Shown here: one piece after another, positions 54,192-63,195 of the stretch
Layout of the letters: every line of letters starts with the position of its first letter
Numbering within the stretch: the first letter of the stretch is position 1
Assembly: GCF_026626635.1 (NCBI RefSeq)
Contig: NZ_JAPNKA010000001.1
Location: forward strand, 4,154,001-4,218,000
Reading direction: 5' to 3'
Length of the DNA stretch: 64,000 nucleotides
Source of the DNA: Archangium lansingense
Lineage (GTDB): Bacteria > Myxococcota > Myxococcia > Myxococcales > Myxococcaceae
Translations under genes and position numbers: made by a program
Notes under the pieces: generated by a model
The model's input: the letters and a program-made list of their open reading frames with translations, nothing else
Database searches by the model: none
Told to the model about the DNA's origin: nothing

Positions 54192-56006
54192 TCAGCGCAC
54201 CTGCCAGGTCCCATCCCCGGCGCGCTCGTAGCGTTTCCCGCCCGGCAGCGCCCCGTAGAAGAGCACGTCCTTCATTCCTGCGACGGACTGTCCATCGAAG
54301 ATGCCGAGCTCCCCATCCGGCGTGAAGGTGAGTCCCAGCTCGGTAGCGGAGAATCTCACGCGCTCGTTCGGCGCCAGCGTGCGCTCTGGGAGCACGGTGC
54401 CCTCGGGCGGGCCATATGACGGCGGCGCCTCGGGCGTCTGGGCCGGAAGCTCGGGCCGCAACAACTCGGGGATGCTCCGCCGCAGGTTCGTGGTCAGCAC
54501 CATTCCGCCGAGTGACACCGGCTCGGTGCCCCGGTTGCGCAGCTCCACCCAGCCCTCGCGGGCATCCAGCGCCTCCAGCACCAGCCCGGGCTTGCGCGTG
54601 CGGTAGCGCTGCAGTTCCTTCAGGATGAACGCGCGGCGCAGGCGGACGAAGTCCCTCATCCAGAGGCGGCCCTTCTGGAACTTCGCGTTGTCCATGTAGG
54701 GATCATTGGCCATGTGCGGCGCAAGGAGCGCGTGCAGCTTGTCGATGTGAGCCCCCATCACCTCCAGGGTGAAGAGCTCGTTCAGGGCCTTGTCGAGCCG
54801 GGCCACCAGGCGCTCGCGGAGCTCCGGGTTCACCACCACGCGAGTACCCAGGTTGTTGAACACGGGGAGGTAGCCCGGGTGGACGCTCTTCCGGTGGAAG
54901 TACCGCGTGGCCACGGTCTGGTCGGTCAGGGTGAAGCCGAAGAGGGTGTGTTTGTAGAGGGGCACCTGGTTCTGGACGACTGGAATCTCGTGCCACCAGC
55001 GCGCGTCCACGTTGTTGAGGTCCCACGGCACGTACACCCAGCGGCCCGTCACCCGGTCGTGGATGAAGTAGCTCTCCGAGTCCTCGACGTAGTTGTTGGC
55101 CATGAGCGCGTCCATGACCATGGCGCGCAGGTACCACTCCAGCTCCAGGTGCTGTTCCAGCGCCTCCGGGAGCTCCGGCTCGGGCGTGCGGTTGATGACG
55201 TAGAGCACCTCGTCGAGCGTGTCGTCGGGCTCCTTCTCGTTCGTCTTCTTCGTCCAGTCTCCCTGGTAGGGCACCTTCCACGAGCGCAGCTTGAGCTCCG
55301 TGTCCTTCCAGCCGGCGCGGTAGATGGTGGCGTCGTCGTCTGGGAACTCGTGGGCGCGCAGGAAGGACTTGTTGACCTGCTCGATGTCCAGGAAGGGCCC
55401 CTCGTAGCGTCCGTTGATGCTCAGCCGCACGTACTTCGTGCGCGGGGCTGGGATTCGCATGGCGGCCAGCAGGTCATAGGCGAGCTTCTCCGCCAGCAGA
55501 GAGGCGTCCTGGTATTCGGCGACGAGGTTGAGCGAGTTGCGTCCCTCGAAGCGCGTTCCGTCCTCGAACTTCACGTTCCAGCTCTTCTTGGGGAAGTCGC
55601 GAGCGGAGGCTCCTCGCAGGCGCACCTTCACCGGATAGCTCACTCCCGCGTGGCGGAAGATGGCGTCTTGCTCTGGCGTGTACTTGTTCGTGAGGAACAT
55701 CTCCAGCACACCCGGGGGCATGAGGAGCTCGTAGTCCTGCAAGGACTCTTGTACCGGCGGCAGGACGAAGACTCGCTGCTTCTCGGGCTCCGGAGGAGGC
55801 GGCGGCGGAGGTGGTGGCGGTGGGGGTGGTGGGGGAGGAGGCGGCGGCGGGTCACCTGGCTGCGAATCAGGCTGTGGGGGCTGGGGAGTGATCGGAGTGG
55901 ACCTCTGTTCCCCATCCACGCCCACCGAGGGCGGAGCGCTGACCTCGGGGTCACAGGCGAACAGCACGACAGCTGACACGCAGCAGAGCAGATGGGCGAA
56001 TCTCAT
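54192..56006 (-). CDS. CotH-kinase-like lipoprotein with lamin-tail-like C-terminus
   Basis: 604 residues from ATG 56006. Lipoprotein signal ends VVLFAC. A run of about 20 Pro follows at roughly residues 55-75. The CotH-type fold includes VKVRLRGASARDFPKKSWNVKF, FLDIEQVNKSFL, DALMANNYVEDSESYFIHDRVTGRWVYVPWDLNNVD. The C-terminus (GLVLEALDAREGWVELRNRGTEPVSLGGM) is a beta-sandwich of the lamin-tail type. CotH kinases phosphorylate secreted proteins in spore coats; here the product is likely on the cell surface. It is convergent with the graspetide gene. Confidence 0.87.
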   Translation of the reverse strand: MRFAHLLCCVSAVVLFACDPEVSAPPSVGVDGEQRSTPITPQPPQPDSQPGDPPPPPPPPPPPPPPPPPPPPEPEKQRVFVLPPVQESLQDYELLMPPGVLEMFLTNKYTPEQDAIFRHAGVSYPVKVRLRGASARDFPKKSWNVKFEDGTRFEGRNSLNLVAEYQDASLLAEKLAYDLLAAMRIPAPRTKYVRLSINGRYEGPFLDIEQVNKSFLRAHEFPDDDATIYRAGWKDTELKLRSWKVPYQGDWTKKTNEKEPDDTLDEVLYVINRTPEPELPEALEQHLELEWYLRAMVMDALMANNYVEDSESYFIHDRVTGRWVYVPWDLNNVDARWWHEIPVVQNQVPLYKHTLFGFTLTDQTVATRYFHRKSVHPGYLPVFNNLGTRVVVNPELRERLVARLDKALNELFTLEVMGAHIDKLHALLAPHMANDPYMDNAKFQKGRLWMRDFVRLRRAFILKELQRYRTRKPGLVLEALDAREGWVELRNRGTEPVSLGGMVLTTNLRRSIPELLRPELPAQTPEAPPSYGPPEGTVLPERTLAPNERVRFSATELGLTFTPDGELGIFDGQSVAGMKDVLFYGALPGGKRYERAGDGTWQVR

Positions 56007-56146
56007 CGCAGCGGGTCCGAGCAAGGCGGATGCCCAGCCCTGAGGGGCCGTTTCGTCCAATGGCCGATGAGCCGGGCGCGCCGGATGGAAAGTGCGTTCC
56101 CCTGGGTGGGGCAATTCTTCCCTGCTCTGGGCCTCCGAGTACCCGC

Positions 56147-57385
56147 TCAGCGGCAGCCGGCGGCCGAGGCAGGCAGCGGGGAGCCGAAGCGATCCAGCCA
56201 TCCACGCTCTCGCCACTCGTCCCGGCGGACCTCTACCGCGTGCGATAGATCACGCTCGAAGCTGTCGGCGAGTGCGGTGGCAAGTGGCGCATCCTCGACG
56301 ACGAGTGCCCCTTCCTCGAGCAGCGCGCTCGCGTTCGGCTCCAGGTTGTTGGAGCCCACGGCAGCCAGTTGCTCATCCACGACGAGTGTGCGGGCGTGCA
56401 GCGGCGCGGAACGGTACTCCCAGAGGCGCACACCACTCTCCAGCAGGCGCTCGTAGGTCGAGCGCTGGGCGGCGAGCACGCCCGCGGTGGCCTCGTCCCC
56501 GGGCACCAGGATGCGCACGTCCACGCCCGCGCGAGCCTTGCGGATGAGCGTGTCCATGGTAGCGGCGGTGGGAACGAAGCAGGCGTTGGTGAGCCATAGG
56601 CGGCGCCGGGCGGCCGCCATGAGCACCTGCACCATGCGCTCGGAATGGCTGAGCGAAGGCGAACCGGTGCTCGCGATGAAGCCCGCACGAGCCTCGCCCC
56701 GGGGCTCGAGCGTGGGGAATGCCGACTCCGGGAGCAGCCCTCCGCCCGCCTCCAGCCAGTCCCGAGCGAAGGCCTGTTGCAACTGGCGCACGGCCGGGCC
56801 CTCGACATGGACATGGGTGTCCCGCCACGCCGGTCCTACCCCCGTGCCTCCGGTGAGGCCGCTGCGCCCATCGCGGATGACGAGCTGGCGATGGTTGCGC
56901 GCCTCCAGCCGCTCGTCGTCGAACACCACCACTGCGCCCACGAAGGGACGGAAGGAGCGGACGTCGCAGCCGGCCTGGACGAGCCGAGGCCCCACGGTGT
57001 CCTCGAAGCCCGGGCTTTGAATGGGGTCCACCAGGAGACGGCACACCACGCCTGGCTGCCGCTCGGCGAGGGCACGCAGGAGTCGCTCCGAGGGCTCGCC
57101 CGGCTGCCAGCGAGAGATGAGCAGGTGGATGGACTCGCGGGCCTGGCGGATCTCCTCCTCGAAGGTCTCGAGGATACGGGCGTCCTGTACCAGCACCACC
57201 AAGTGGCCTGACCGCAGTCCCACGCCCACGGACTGGTACAGGGCGAGCGAGAACTCTGGCCCCGAGCCTGGGAGGTCCTCATGGACGCGCAGTGCTTGAG
57301 GGTAGTCGCGGTGGATGCAGGCAGTGCCGAGCAGGCAGGCGAGCAGGATTCGAGGGAAGCGATTCACGGCGGGCAAGCTAGGCAT
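56147..57385 (-). CDS. Phospholipase D-fold lipoprotein with substituted HKD motifs
   Basis: 412 residues. A lipobox-like LLGTAC sits near residue 23, then two PLD repeats. The first motif is NHRQLVIRDGRSGLTGG (H165, Q167, D172) and the second LHARTLVVDEQLAAVGSNN (H330, R332, D337). The usual pattern HxKxxxxD needs Lys; here it is Gln and Arg respectively. The rest fits a cardiolipin-synthase-like (ClsB/C-like) arrangement. Activity may be reduced or lost. GTG at 57367 is another possible start. Confidence 0.82.
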   Translation of the reverse strand: MPSLPAVNRFPRILLACLLGTACIHRDYPQALRVHEDLPGSGPEFSLALYQSVGVGLRSGHLVVLVQDARILETFEEEIRQARESIHLLISRWQPGEPSERLLRALAERQPGVVCRLLVDPIQSPGFEDTVGPRLVQAGCDVRSFRPFVGAVVVFDDERLEARNHRQLVIRDGRSGLTGGTGVGPAWRDTHVHVEGPAVRQLQQAFARDWLEAGGGLLPESAFPTLEPRGEARAGFIASTGSPSLSHSERMVQVLMAAARRRLWLTNACFVPTAATMDTLIRKARAGVDVRILVPGDEATAGVLAAQRSTYERLLESGVRLWEYRSAPLHARTLVVDEQLAAVGSNNLEPNASALLEEGALVVEDAPLATALADSFERDLSHAVEVRRDEWRERGWLDRFGSPLPASAAGCR

Positions 57386-57517
57386 CCGCCGGCGCGCTGA
57401 GCAGGGGAGGGGTGGGGGCTGGCAGGCAGACGGCAGGGCTCAGGGGGCTGTCATGACTCGTCTGCGCGCGCATCCCTACCTTCGCACAGATGGCCTGCCA
57501 GTCTGAAGGGAGGCGAG

Positions 57518-57988
57518 ATGGAGTCCTGGAACCGGATGTCGACCGATTCGGTGCGTACCCACACGCCGGATGGGGTGAACCGGCGGATTGATGCGCGCGT
57601 GGAGAAGTGCGTCCAACACATGGCCGAGCACATGGATCGCGCCGTCATCAGCCGCTACCTGGAGAAGCTGGAGAAGGAGTGGGACCTGAACCGGGTGGTG
57701 ACGGTGGCGGCGTCCGCGGCGACGGTGCTCGGGCTGGTGCTGGCGGCGAAGGATGGCCAGAAATGGAGGATCGTGAGCGGGGTGGCCGCGGGGCTGCTGT
57801 TGCAGCACGGCGTGCTCGGCTTCGGTCCGCTGGCGGAGCTGGTGAGGGCGCTGGGCGTGCGGACGCGGCGGGAGATGGACCTGGAGAAGTTCGCCCTCAA
57901 GGCGTTGCGAGGCGACTTCGAGCGGATTCCCCATGAGGGGGGCCCGCTGGCGCGAGCCAACGCCGCGCTGGTGGCGGCCCAGTCCTGA
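57518..57988 (+). CDS. DUF2892-like membrane protein
   Basis: 156 residues. Residues about 50-105 hold two membrane segments (NRVVTVAASAATVLGLVLA and WRIVSGVAAGLLLQHGVLGFGPLAELVRALG), the pattern of DUF2892/YgaP-like inner-membrane domains. The N-terminus is charged and helical (DARVEKCVQHMAEHMDRAVISRYLEKLEKEWD). The C-terminus is soluble. Role unknown. Upstream AGGGAGGCGAG at 57505-57515 is a good ribosome site. Confidence 0.8.
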   Translation: MESWNRMSTDSVRTHTPDGVNRRIDARVEKCVQHMAEHMDRAVISRYLEKLEKEWDLNRVVTVAASAATVLGLVLAAKDGQKWRIVSGVAAGLLLQHGVLGFGPLAELVRALGVRTRREMDLEKFALKALRGDFERIPHEGGPLARANAALVAAQS

Positions 57989-58044
57989 GCGGGCCGGGGT
58001 GAGGGTTGAAGTGCCCCCACCCCGAGCCCATGACGGCGAGCCCG

Positions 58045-61000
58045 TTACAGCGAGCCGATGCGTGGCCCGCCGAGTGTCACGGGAGGCGCGGGCGCCTTCT
58101 TCGTGGACGTCTTGGGATGTCCCTTGAAGAGGTACCCCTCGAGTCCGGCGAGGCCGATGGAGAACTGTGTCACCCACCTGTCGGCTGGCCGGCCGGCGGG
58201 GGCGTTGATGTCGAACGGGTAGGCGAAGTGCAGGCGCAGGAGGATGGGGCCGAGGCCCACGTTGACGCCCACTGCCGTATTGAGCACGCGCCGGTTCCAC
58301 ATATCCCGGGCCGAGCTACCCACGCCACCCGCGTCGAAGCCTGCGACACCCATGAGGGTGTTGAGGAAGGCGATGCGAATGAGCGCATCCAGCGGCACAC
58401 GCAGCTCCAGGGTGGAGTACAGGTAGTGCTGGCCGAGCAGCCACTGCTCGTTGCCGAAGGGGATGCCGCGGATGGTGTCGAAGCTGGAGAGGTAGAAGGA
58501 CTGGGCGAAGCGTCCGCCGAAGGTGGTACCCGCTCCGCCGCGCAGCATGACGTGGGTGCTGCCCAGGGGAATGGGGAAGTAGCGCTCGGCGTCCAGGCGC
58601 AGGCTTCCGTAGATCTCCCCGTGGAAGGGCTGCACGCCGGTGGTGACCTCGCTCAGGAACGAGGTGCCGGAGATGGGCACGCCCGTGTAGTGGTAGCGCA
58701 GGGTGTTGTAACCGAAGGCCAGCGAGCCCTCCGTCTGGAAGCGCATGCCCGGCCTGTTCCGGATCCACTCCGAGTAGATGTCGCCGATGCCGTTGATCTC
58801 CTGCAGGTTGAGGAAGAAGGAGGTGGACGGATCCAGGAAGTACGAAGCTCCGCCGATGCTGAGGTTGCCCTCCAGGAAGGTGAAAGTGCTCAGCGGGTAG
58901 CGTGCGAGGCCGGTGGTGCCAAAGAAGCGCTCACCGGCGACGAGCGCGTAGTAGGGCAGCTGGTTGCGGTACTGGCTCAGGGTCTGGTCCACGCGGAAAC
59001 GCAGGGACTGGAAGAGGCCCAGGCCGTACATGGTTCGCTTGGACTGGTTGATGTACATCAGGTAGCCGTCGGTCAGGTCGAACGAGCCGTACACAGCCAC
59101 CTGCAGCATCATGGCGTGGTTCTTCATCCGGTCCGTGGCCGAGGCGAACACCTGGCCGTAGAAGCCGCCGCCGCCCGCGCCGGCGAAGCCCATGATGGGG
59201 CCCAGGTCGATGTTCTCTCGGGTGAAGGGCTTGTACGGCTCGGCTCCCACCAGTGAGCGTTGGGGCAGGGGGCTCGGGGGAGCCGTGTCGGCCTTGTTGG
59301 CTACCTGCTCCACACTGAGGTTCATGAGCTGCTGCGAGCGCATCAGGGCCGGCTTGCGCTCACCCGACACGTGGTAGAGCAGCCACAGGTTCCCATCCGG
59401 TGCGGGGCTCGGCTCGAAGAGGCCGGTGGCCACGTCCGTGCGCCGCACGATGCTGCCTCCGCCGGTGTACTCGTGCAGGTCCGAGCGGCTCTTCTCGAAG
59501 GCCACGAAGAAGAGGCGGCCATCAGGCGTCACCGTCGGGTCCGAGTGATCTCTCGCCTCGCTGGTGAGGCGCTCCACCTGGTCGGCCTTCTCCGGCTTCA
59601 CCCGGAAGAGGTTGTAGTAGCCGTGCGAGGTGGCGTCCGAGGTGAAGACGATGCCCGCCTGGCCCCAGGTGAGGCTGCGCTCGGCGTACACGTCATGGGT
59701 GAGCTGCCGGGGCTCCACATCCAGGCCCTGGTCCATCGGCAGCACGTACACGTCGCGCGTGCCCGACTCGTTCAGTCCGATGAAGGCCAGCTGCTTGCCA
59801 TCCGGCGAGAAGGCCGGTGAGTACGCGGCGATCAGCCCGTGGTCGGCGAGCTTGTAGGCCACACGCTCGCCCAGCTCGAAGCGCACCCTGTACGGCGCCT
59901 CCTTGCGCAGCCCGGAGGGGTTGTTCATGTAGGGGCTGCGGCCCACCGCCGGCAGCGTCCCGCCCAGGGAGATGGGCTCGGCGGAGTGCTTGAAGGCCTG
60001 GACGTAGAGGATGTCGCGCGACAAGGACTCGGCCACGAAGACCAGCCTGTCGTCCGTGAGGGCGAAGTTGCGCCCGAAGATGGGGTGCAGCGACTCGTAG
60101 CCCGGCACTCCGTCGCCCTGCACCTTCACGCTCTCCATGGGGGAGCGCGGATCCACGATGATGAGCTGGCTCTGGCCCGTCTCGGGGATGATGCTCCGGT
60201 ACATGAGCAGCCGGCCATTGGGCGAGCTGTTCATCGAGGTGACGATGCCCTTGCGCTCGCGCAGCATGTCCATCTGGGGCGTGGACTGCTCGGCCTTGAG
60301 ATAGGTGCGGTAGGCGCGCTGCTTGAGCCAGGCCTCGAACTTCGCGGCCACCTTCTGCGGGTCATCCCCGGTGAGCATCTCCACCAGCCCCTCGAAGGGC
60401 AGGTTCGGCGTCCCGGCCGTGCCGGAGATGAGCTTGGGCGAGTTGTCGATCACCTTCTGGATGAAGCCCTTTCCATACGTCTCCTCGAGGAACTGGCAAC
60501 GCGCCTGGCCCACCTTGTAGATCCACAGGAAGCCGTAGGGCCCGGGCGACCAGAAGTCGAGGAAGGCGTACCCGCGCATCAGGTCCGGGTTGATGAGCAG
60601 ATCTCTCACCATCATCTCGCCTTCGGGATCCAACCCGCCCTTGGCGTAGAACTCGGCCAGACCTTCGATGAACCAGAGCGGAATGGCGTTGAGCGGATCC
60701 CCCGCCACCTTGGCCTGCTCCGCCAGGAAGCGGACCTTCTGGATGGTGAACTGGTGGGCCATTTCGTGGGAGCTGATCTCCCCGAAGAGCCGATGGTCAC
60801 CCAGGTAGGGCAGGGCCAGCTCCAGGTTGCCCTGGGTGCTGGTGACGCCCAGCGTTCCCTCGGACACCGCGAAGACGTTGGTCTGCAGGAACTCCTGGTA
60901 GCTGCTGTAGAGGATGTAGGGGAAGGTCTGGGTGGGGACGAACTGGAAGCGGTCAACGAGGTAGCGGTAGGCCTCCTCGAGCTGAGGCGCGGCGTACTGC

Positions 61001-61551
61001 GCCACGTTGCGTTCGCTCTCGTAGAAGTAGAAGCGCACGCCGCCGCTCTTGGTGCCCAGGGACTTGGCGTAGGTGGGGCCAGCGTCTGGCGTGCCTCCGT
61101 CCGCCGACAGGGCAATGGGGACGTAGAGGTCGCTTCCGGTGGCTACCGGCGTGCCACCATCCGGACGGTTGTTGTCCACCACGGGAGTAGGGCTGCCCGG
61201 CTCAATCGACTCCATGGAGCTGCCACCCGTGCCCTCCTCGCCCTGCTTTCCGCTCTTGGGAGGCTGCGTCGCGTCGGCGGTGGGGACACCCGGCGAACGC
61301 ATCTGCGTGGTGGGGGAGGCGGGACCCGGGCCACCCGGGGCGCCGGGCGGCTGCATGTGGGCCCGGTGGGCCGCTGGGGAGGCTATGCCCTCGGCCTCGG
61401 GCCCGACGAGGATGTCCAGGTGCTTCCACTCGAAGTCATAGGTCTGTACCCGTGACCGATAGGCACGGCGTGGGATGACATAGACCTGGGCCAGGGCCGC
61501 CTCTGAGAGGACGAGGGCCAGCAGGGCGGCGGTGAGAAGACGTCGATTCAC
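58045..61551 (-). CDS. Large exported metallopeptidase / beta-propeller / beta-barrel protein
   Basis: 1168 residues with signal peptide (LLTAALLALVLSEAALAQ). A Pro/Gly-rich linker is followed at about 170-390 by a gluzincin-type domain: EISSHEMAHQFTIQ with HExxH-like HEMAH and WFIEGLAEFY with the third-ligand Glu. Then a TolB/WD40-like propeller (DPRSPMES, FSPDGKQLAFIGL, DVYVLPMD, TPDGRLFFVAFEKS), and a C-terminal beta-strand-rich outer-membrane-like barrel (from about 800) with YSTLELRVPLDALIRIAFLNTLMG and VGVNVGLGPILLRLHFAYPFD. The three modules in one chain fit a surface protease or assembly machine. Confidence 0.82.
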   Translation of the reverse strand: MNRRLLTAALLALVLSEAALAQVYVIPRRAYRSRVQTYDFEWKHLDILVGPEAEGIASPAAHRAHMQPPGAPGGPGPASPTTQMRSPGVPTADATQPPKSGKQGEEGTGGSSMESIEPGSPTPVVDNNRPDGGTPVATGSDLYVPIALSADGGTPDAGPTYAKSLGTKSGGVRFYFYESERNVAQYAAPQLEEAYRYLVDRFQFVPTQTFPYILYSSYQEFLQTNVFAVSEGTLGVTSTQGNLELALPYLGDHRLFGEISSHEMAHQFTIQKVRFLAEQAKVAGDPLNAIPLWFIEGLAEFYAKGGLDPEGEMMVRDLLINPDLMRGYAFLDFWSPGPYGFLWIYKVGQARCQFLEETYGKGFIQKVIDNSPKLISGTAGTPNLPFEGLVEMLTGDDPQKVAAKFEAWLKQRAYRTYLKAEQSTPQMDMLRERKGIVTSMNSSPNGRLLMYRSIIPETGQSQLIIVDPRSPMESVKVQGDGVPGYESLHPIFGRNFALTDDRLVFVAESLSRDILYVQAFKHSAEPISLGGTLPAVGRSPYMNNPSGLRKEAPYRVRFELGERVAYKLADHGLIAAYSPAFSPDGKQLAFIGLNESGTRDVYVLPMDQGLDVEPRQLTHDVYAERSLTWGQAGIVFTSDATSHGYYNLFRVKPEKADQVERLTSEARDHSDPTVTPDGRLFFVAFEKSRSDLHEYTGGGSIVRRTDVATGLFEPSPAPDGNLWLLYHVSGERKPALMRSQQLMNLSVEQVANKADTAPPSPLPQRSLVGAEPYKPFTRENIDLGPIMGFAGAGGGGFYGQVFASATDRMKNHAMMLQVAVYGSFDLTDGYLMYINQSKRTMYGLGLFQSLRFRVDQTLSQYRNQLPYYALVAGERFFGTTGLARYPLSTFTFLEGNLSIGGASYFLDPSTSFFLNLQEINGIGDIYSEWIRNRPGMRFQTEGSLAFGYNTLRYHYTGVPISGTSFLSEVTTGVQPFHGEIYGSLRLDAERYFPIPLGSTHVMLRGGAGTTFGGRFAQSFYLSSFDTIRGIPFGNEQWLLGQHYLYSTLELRVPLDALIRIAFLNTLMGVAGFDAGGVGSSARDMWNRRVLNTAVGVNVGLGPILLRLHFAYPFDINAPAGRPADRWVTQFSIGLAGLEGYLFKGHPKTSTKKAPAPPVTLGGPRIGSL

Positions 61552-61731
61552 AGGAGCGACCTCCCGGGTGGGGAGACGAGGGACTGAGCGAACCTAGGTA
61601 GGCTCCCATATATAGGCGAGTGGACGGCCGAGCGCTTCGATACGATTGCTCAGCGTTGCACGTCCCGGCCCCCCCGGGTGTTGGGTGAACCAATGCTTTC
61701 TCCTGGCCCTGGTGCCCGGTATGGATGGCGC

Positions 61732-63186
61732 ATGAACCGTTCTCTGGTTGTCACGGTGGGGGCCCTGCTCCTCGCCGCTCTCCCTGGATGCCCGCGCACG
61801 GAAGAAGAAGTGAAGCGCGATTGTGAGCCGGAGGCCTTCGAGCTGTCCGCATGTGACCGGTCGGGTTTTGCTGCCCTGCAGGCGGACGGGGTCTGGGCGA
61901 CCAATGTGACGCTGGAGGGCTCCGACACGCCGTCCGTCATGCTTCTGTCGTCCGACTTGTCGAAGTCCCTGATCTTCGGGGGCCCGCTCACGGTGCGCAC
62001 GGTGGAGGGGGAGACCTTCTTCCTGGCCAGTGACTACAATGGCGCTTACGCGCCCGTCCGCATCGCGCTCGCGGGCTGCCAGGCTCCCACGCCGAACCTG
62101 GTGAAGGGGGAGTTTCGGCGGTGCGTGGACGGGGAGATGGACCTCCAGGGGACCTTCGAGGCGACGCGCATCCAGCGGCCCGCAGGCGAGCAGGAGTCGT
62201 CCGGGGTGGAGCTCGTGTCGGAGACGGCCCTGCCGCGCGGCTCGCCGATGGATGTCTTCGTGGCGGATGGGTACGCCTACGTGACGGCGCTGACGGGCGG
62301 CCTCTTCGTCTACGACGTGAGGGAGCCAGGCAAGCCCACGAAGGTGGCGGAGATCACCCCGACGAATGACACCTGGTACCGCTCCTGGGTGAGGGGCCAG
62401 ACACTCTACATCTCCAGCAAGACCGAGGGGCTCCTCGTCTATGATGTGAGCACTCCCGCGGCGCCCAGGCGGCTCAAGGCCCTGCCGGAGTCGGCTACGG
62501 ACCTGCAGGGCTGGGGCCTGGTCGCGGACCAGAACCGGCTCTACATGATGTCACCCACGCCCAAGGCGGAGATGCTCATCTTCGATATCTCCAAGCCCGC
62601 GGAGCCCTCGCTGCTGACGCGCTACTACGTGCCCGACAGTAACTCCAGCGCGGGGGAGATCCCCGTCGAGGCGGCGGTCCTGAACAACCGGCTCTACATC
62701 GGTCACTGGCGGTACGGGCTGGCGGTGGTGAACGTGGCGGATGTGAGCAAGCCGGAGGCCCTGGGGCACTTCGGGTACGACAAGGCCACCAGCCGCCCGG
62801 TCGCGGTGGGGGTCATTGGAGACCGAACGGTCGCCTTCGAGGCGAGCGAGGGCTGGGGCTCCCGGGTGCGTGCCCTGGACGTGTCGGATGCTGCCCACAT
62901 CACCGAGATAGGCCGGTTCGAGATGGGGCAGGGGTCCACGGTGGTCGGTTTGACGCTGGTGGGGTCAAAGTTGTACGTGGCTCATAACCAGAACGGCCTG
63001 CGTGTCCTGGACATGTCCAACCCGAGCACACCTCGGCAAATTGCCTACTACAATACGTGGCGGGAGACGGATTCAGGCCGGGGACGTGCGTTCCTGGACG
63101 GCCTCAGTGCGGTGAAGGTGCCTGGCGACGGGTACCTCTACGCCACTGAGACGTCGCGGGGGTTGCTCGTCTTCCGTGAGCAGTGA
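61732..63186 (+). CDS. Lipoprotein with LVIVD-type propeller repeats
   Basis: 484 residues from ATG 61732. The lipoprotein signal ends LAALPGC. From about residue 170 the repeats typical of LVIVD propellers follow: GLFVYDVREPGKPTKVAE, GLLVYDVSTPAAPRRL, MLIFDISKPAEPSLL, LAVVNVADVSKPEALG, VRALDVSDAAHITEIG, LRVLDMSNPSTPRQIA and GLLVFREQ. Each forms one blade. Likely a surface scaffold or adhesion protein. It is divergent from the large peptidase gene, so they may share a control region of about 180 bp. Confidence 0.85.
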   Translation: MNRSLVVTVGALLLAALPGCPRTEEEVKRDCEPEAFELSACDRSGFAALQADGVWATNVTLEGSDTPSVMLLSSDLSKSLIFGGPLTVRTVEGETFFLASDYNGAYAPVRIALAGCQAPTPNLVKGEFRRCVDGEMDLQGTFEATRIQRPAGEQESSGVELVSETALPRGSPMDVFVADGYAYVTALTGGLFVYDVREPGKPTKVAEITPTNDTWYRSWVRGQTLYISSKTEGLLVYDVSTPAAPRRLKALPESATDLQGWGLVADQNRLYMMSPTPKAEMLIFDISKPAEPSLLTRYYVPDSNSSAGEIPVEAAVLNNRLYIGHWRYGLAVVNVADVSKPEALGHFGYDKATSRPVAVGVIGDRTVAFEASEGWGSRVRALDVSDAAHITEIGRFEMGQGSTVVGLTLVGSKLYVAHNQNGLRVLDMSNPSTPRQIAYYNTWRETDSGRGRAFLDGLSAVKVPGDGYLYATETSRGLLVFREQ

Positions 63187-63195
63187 GTGAGGCGC

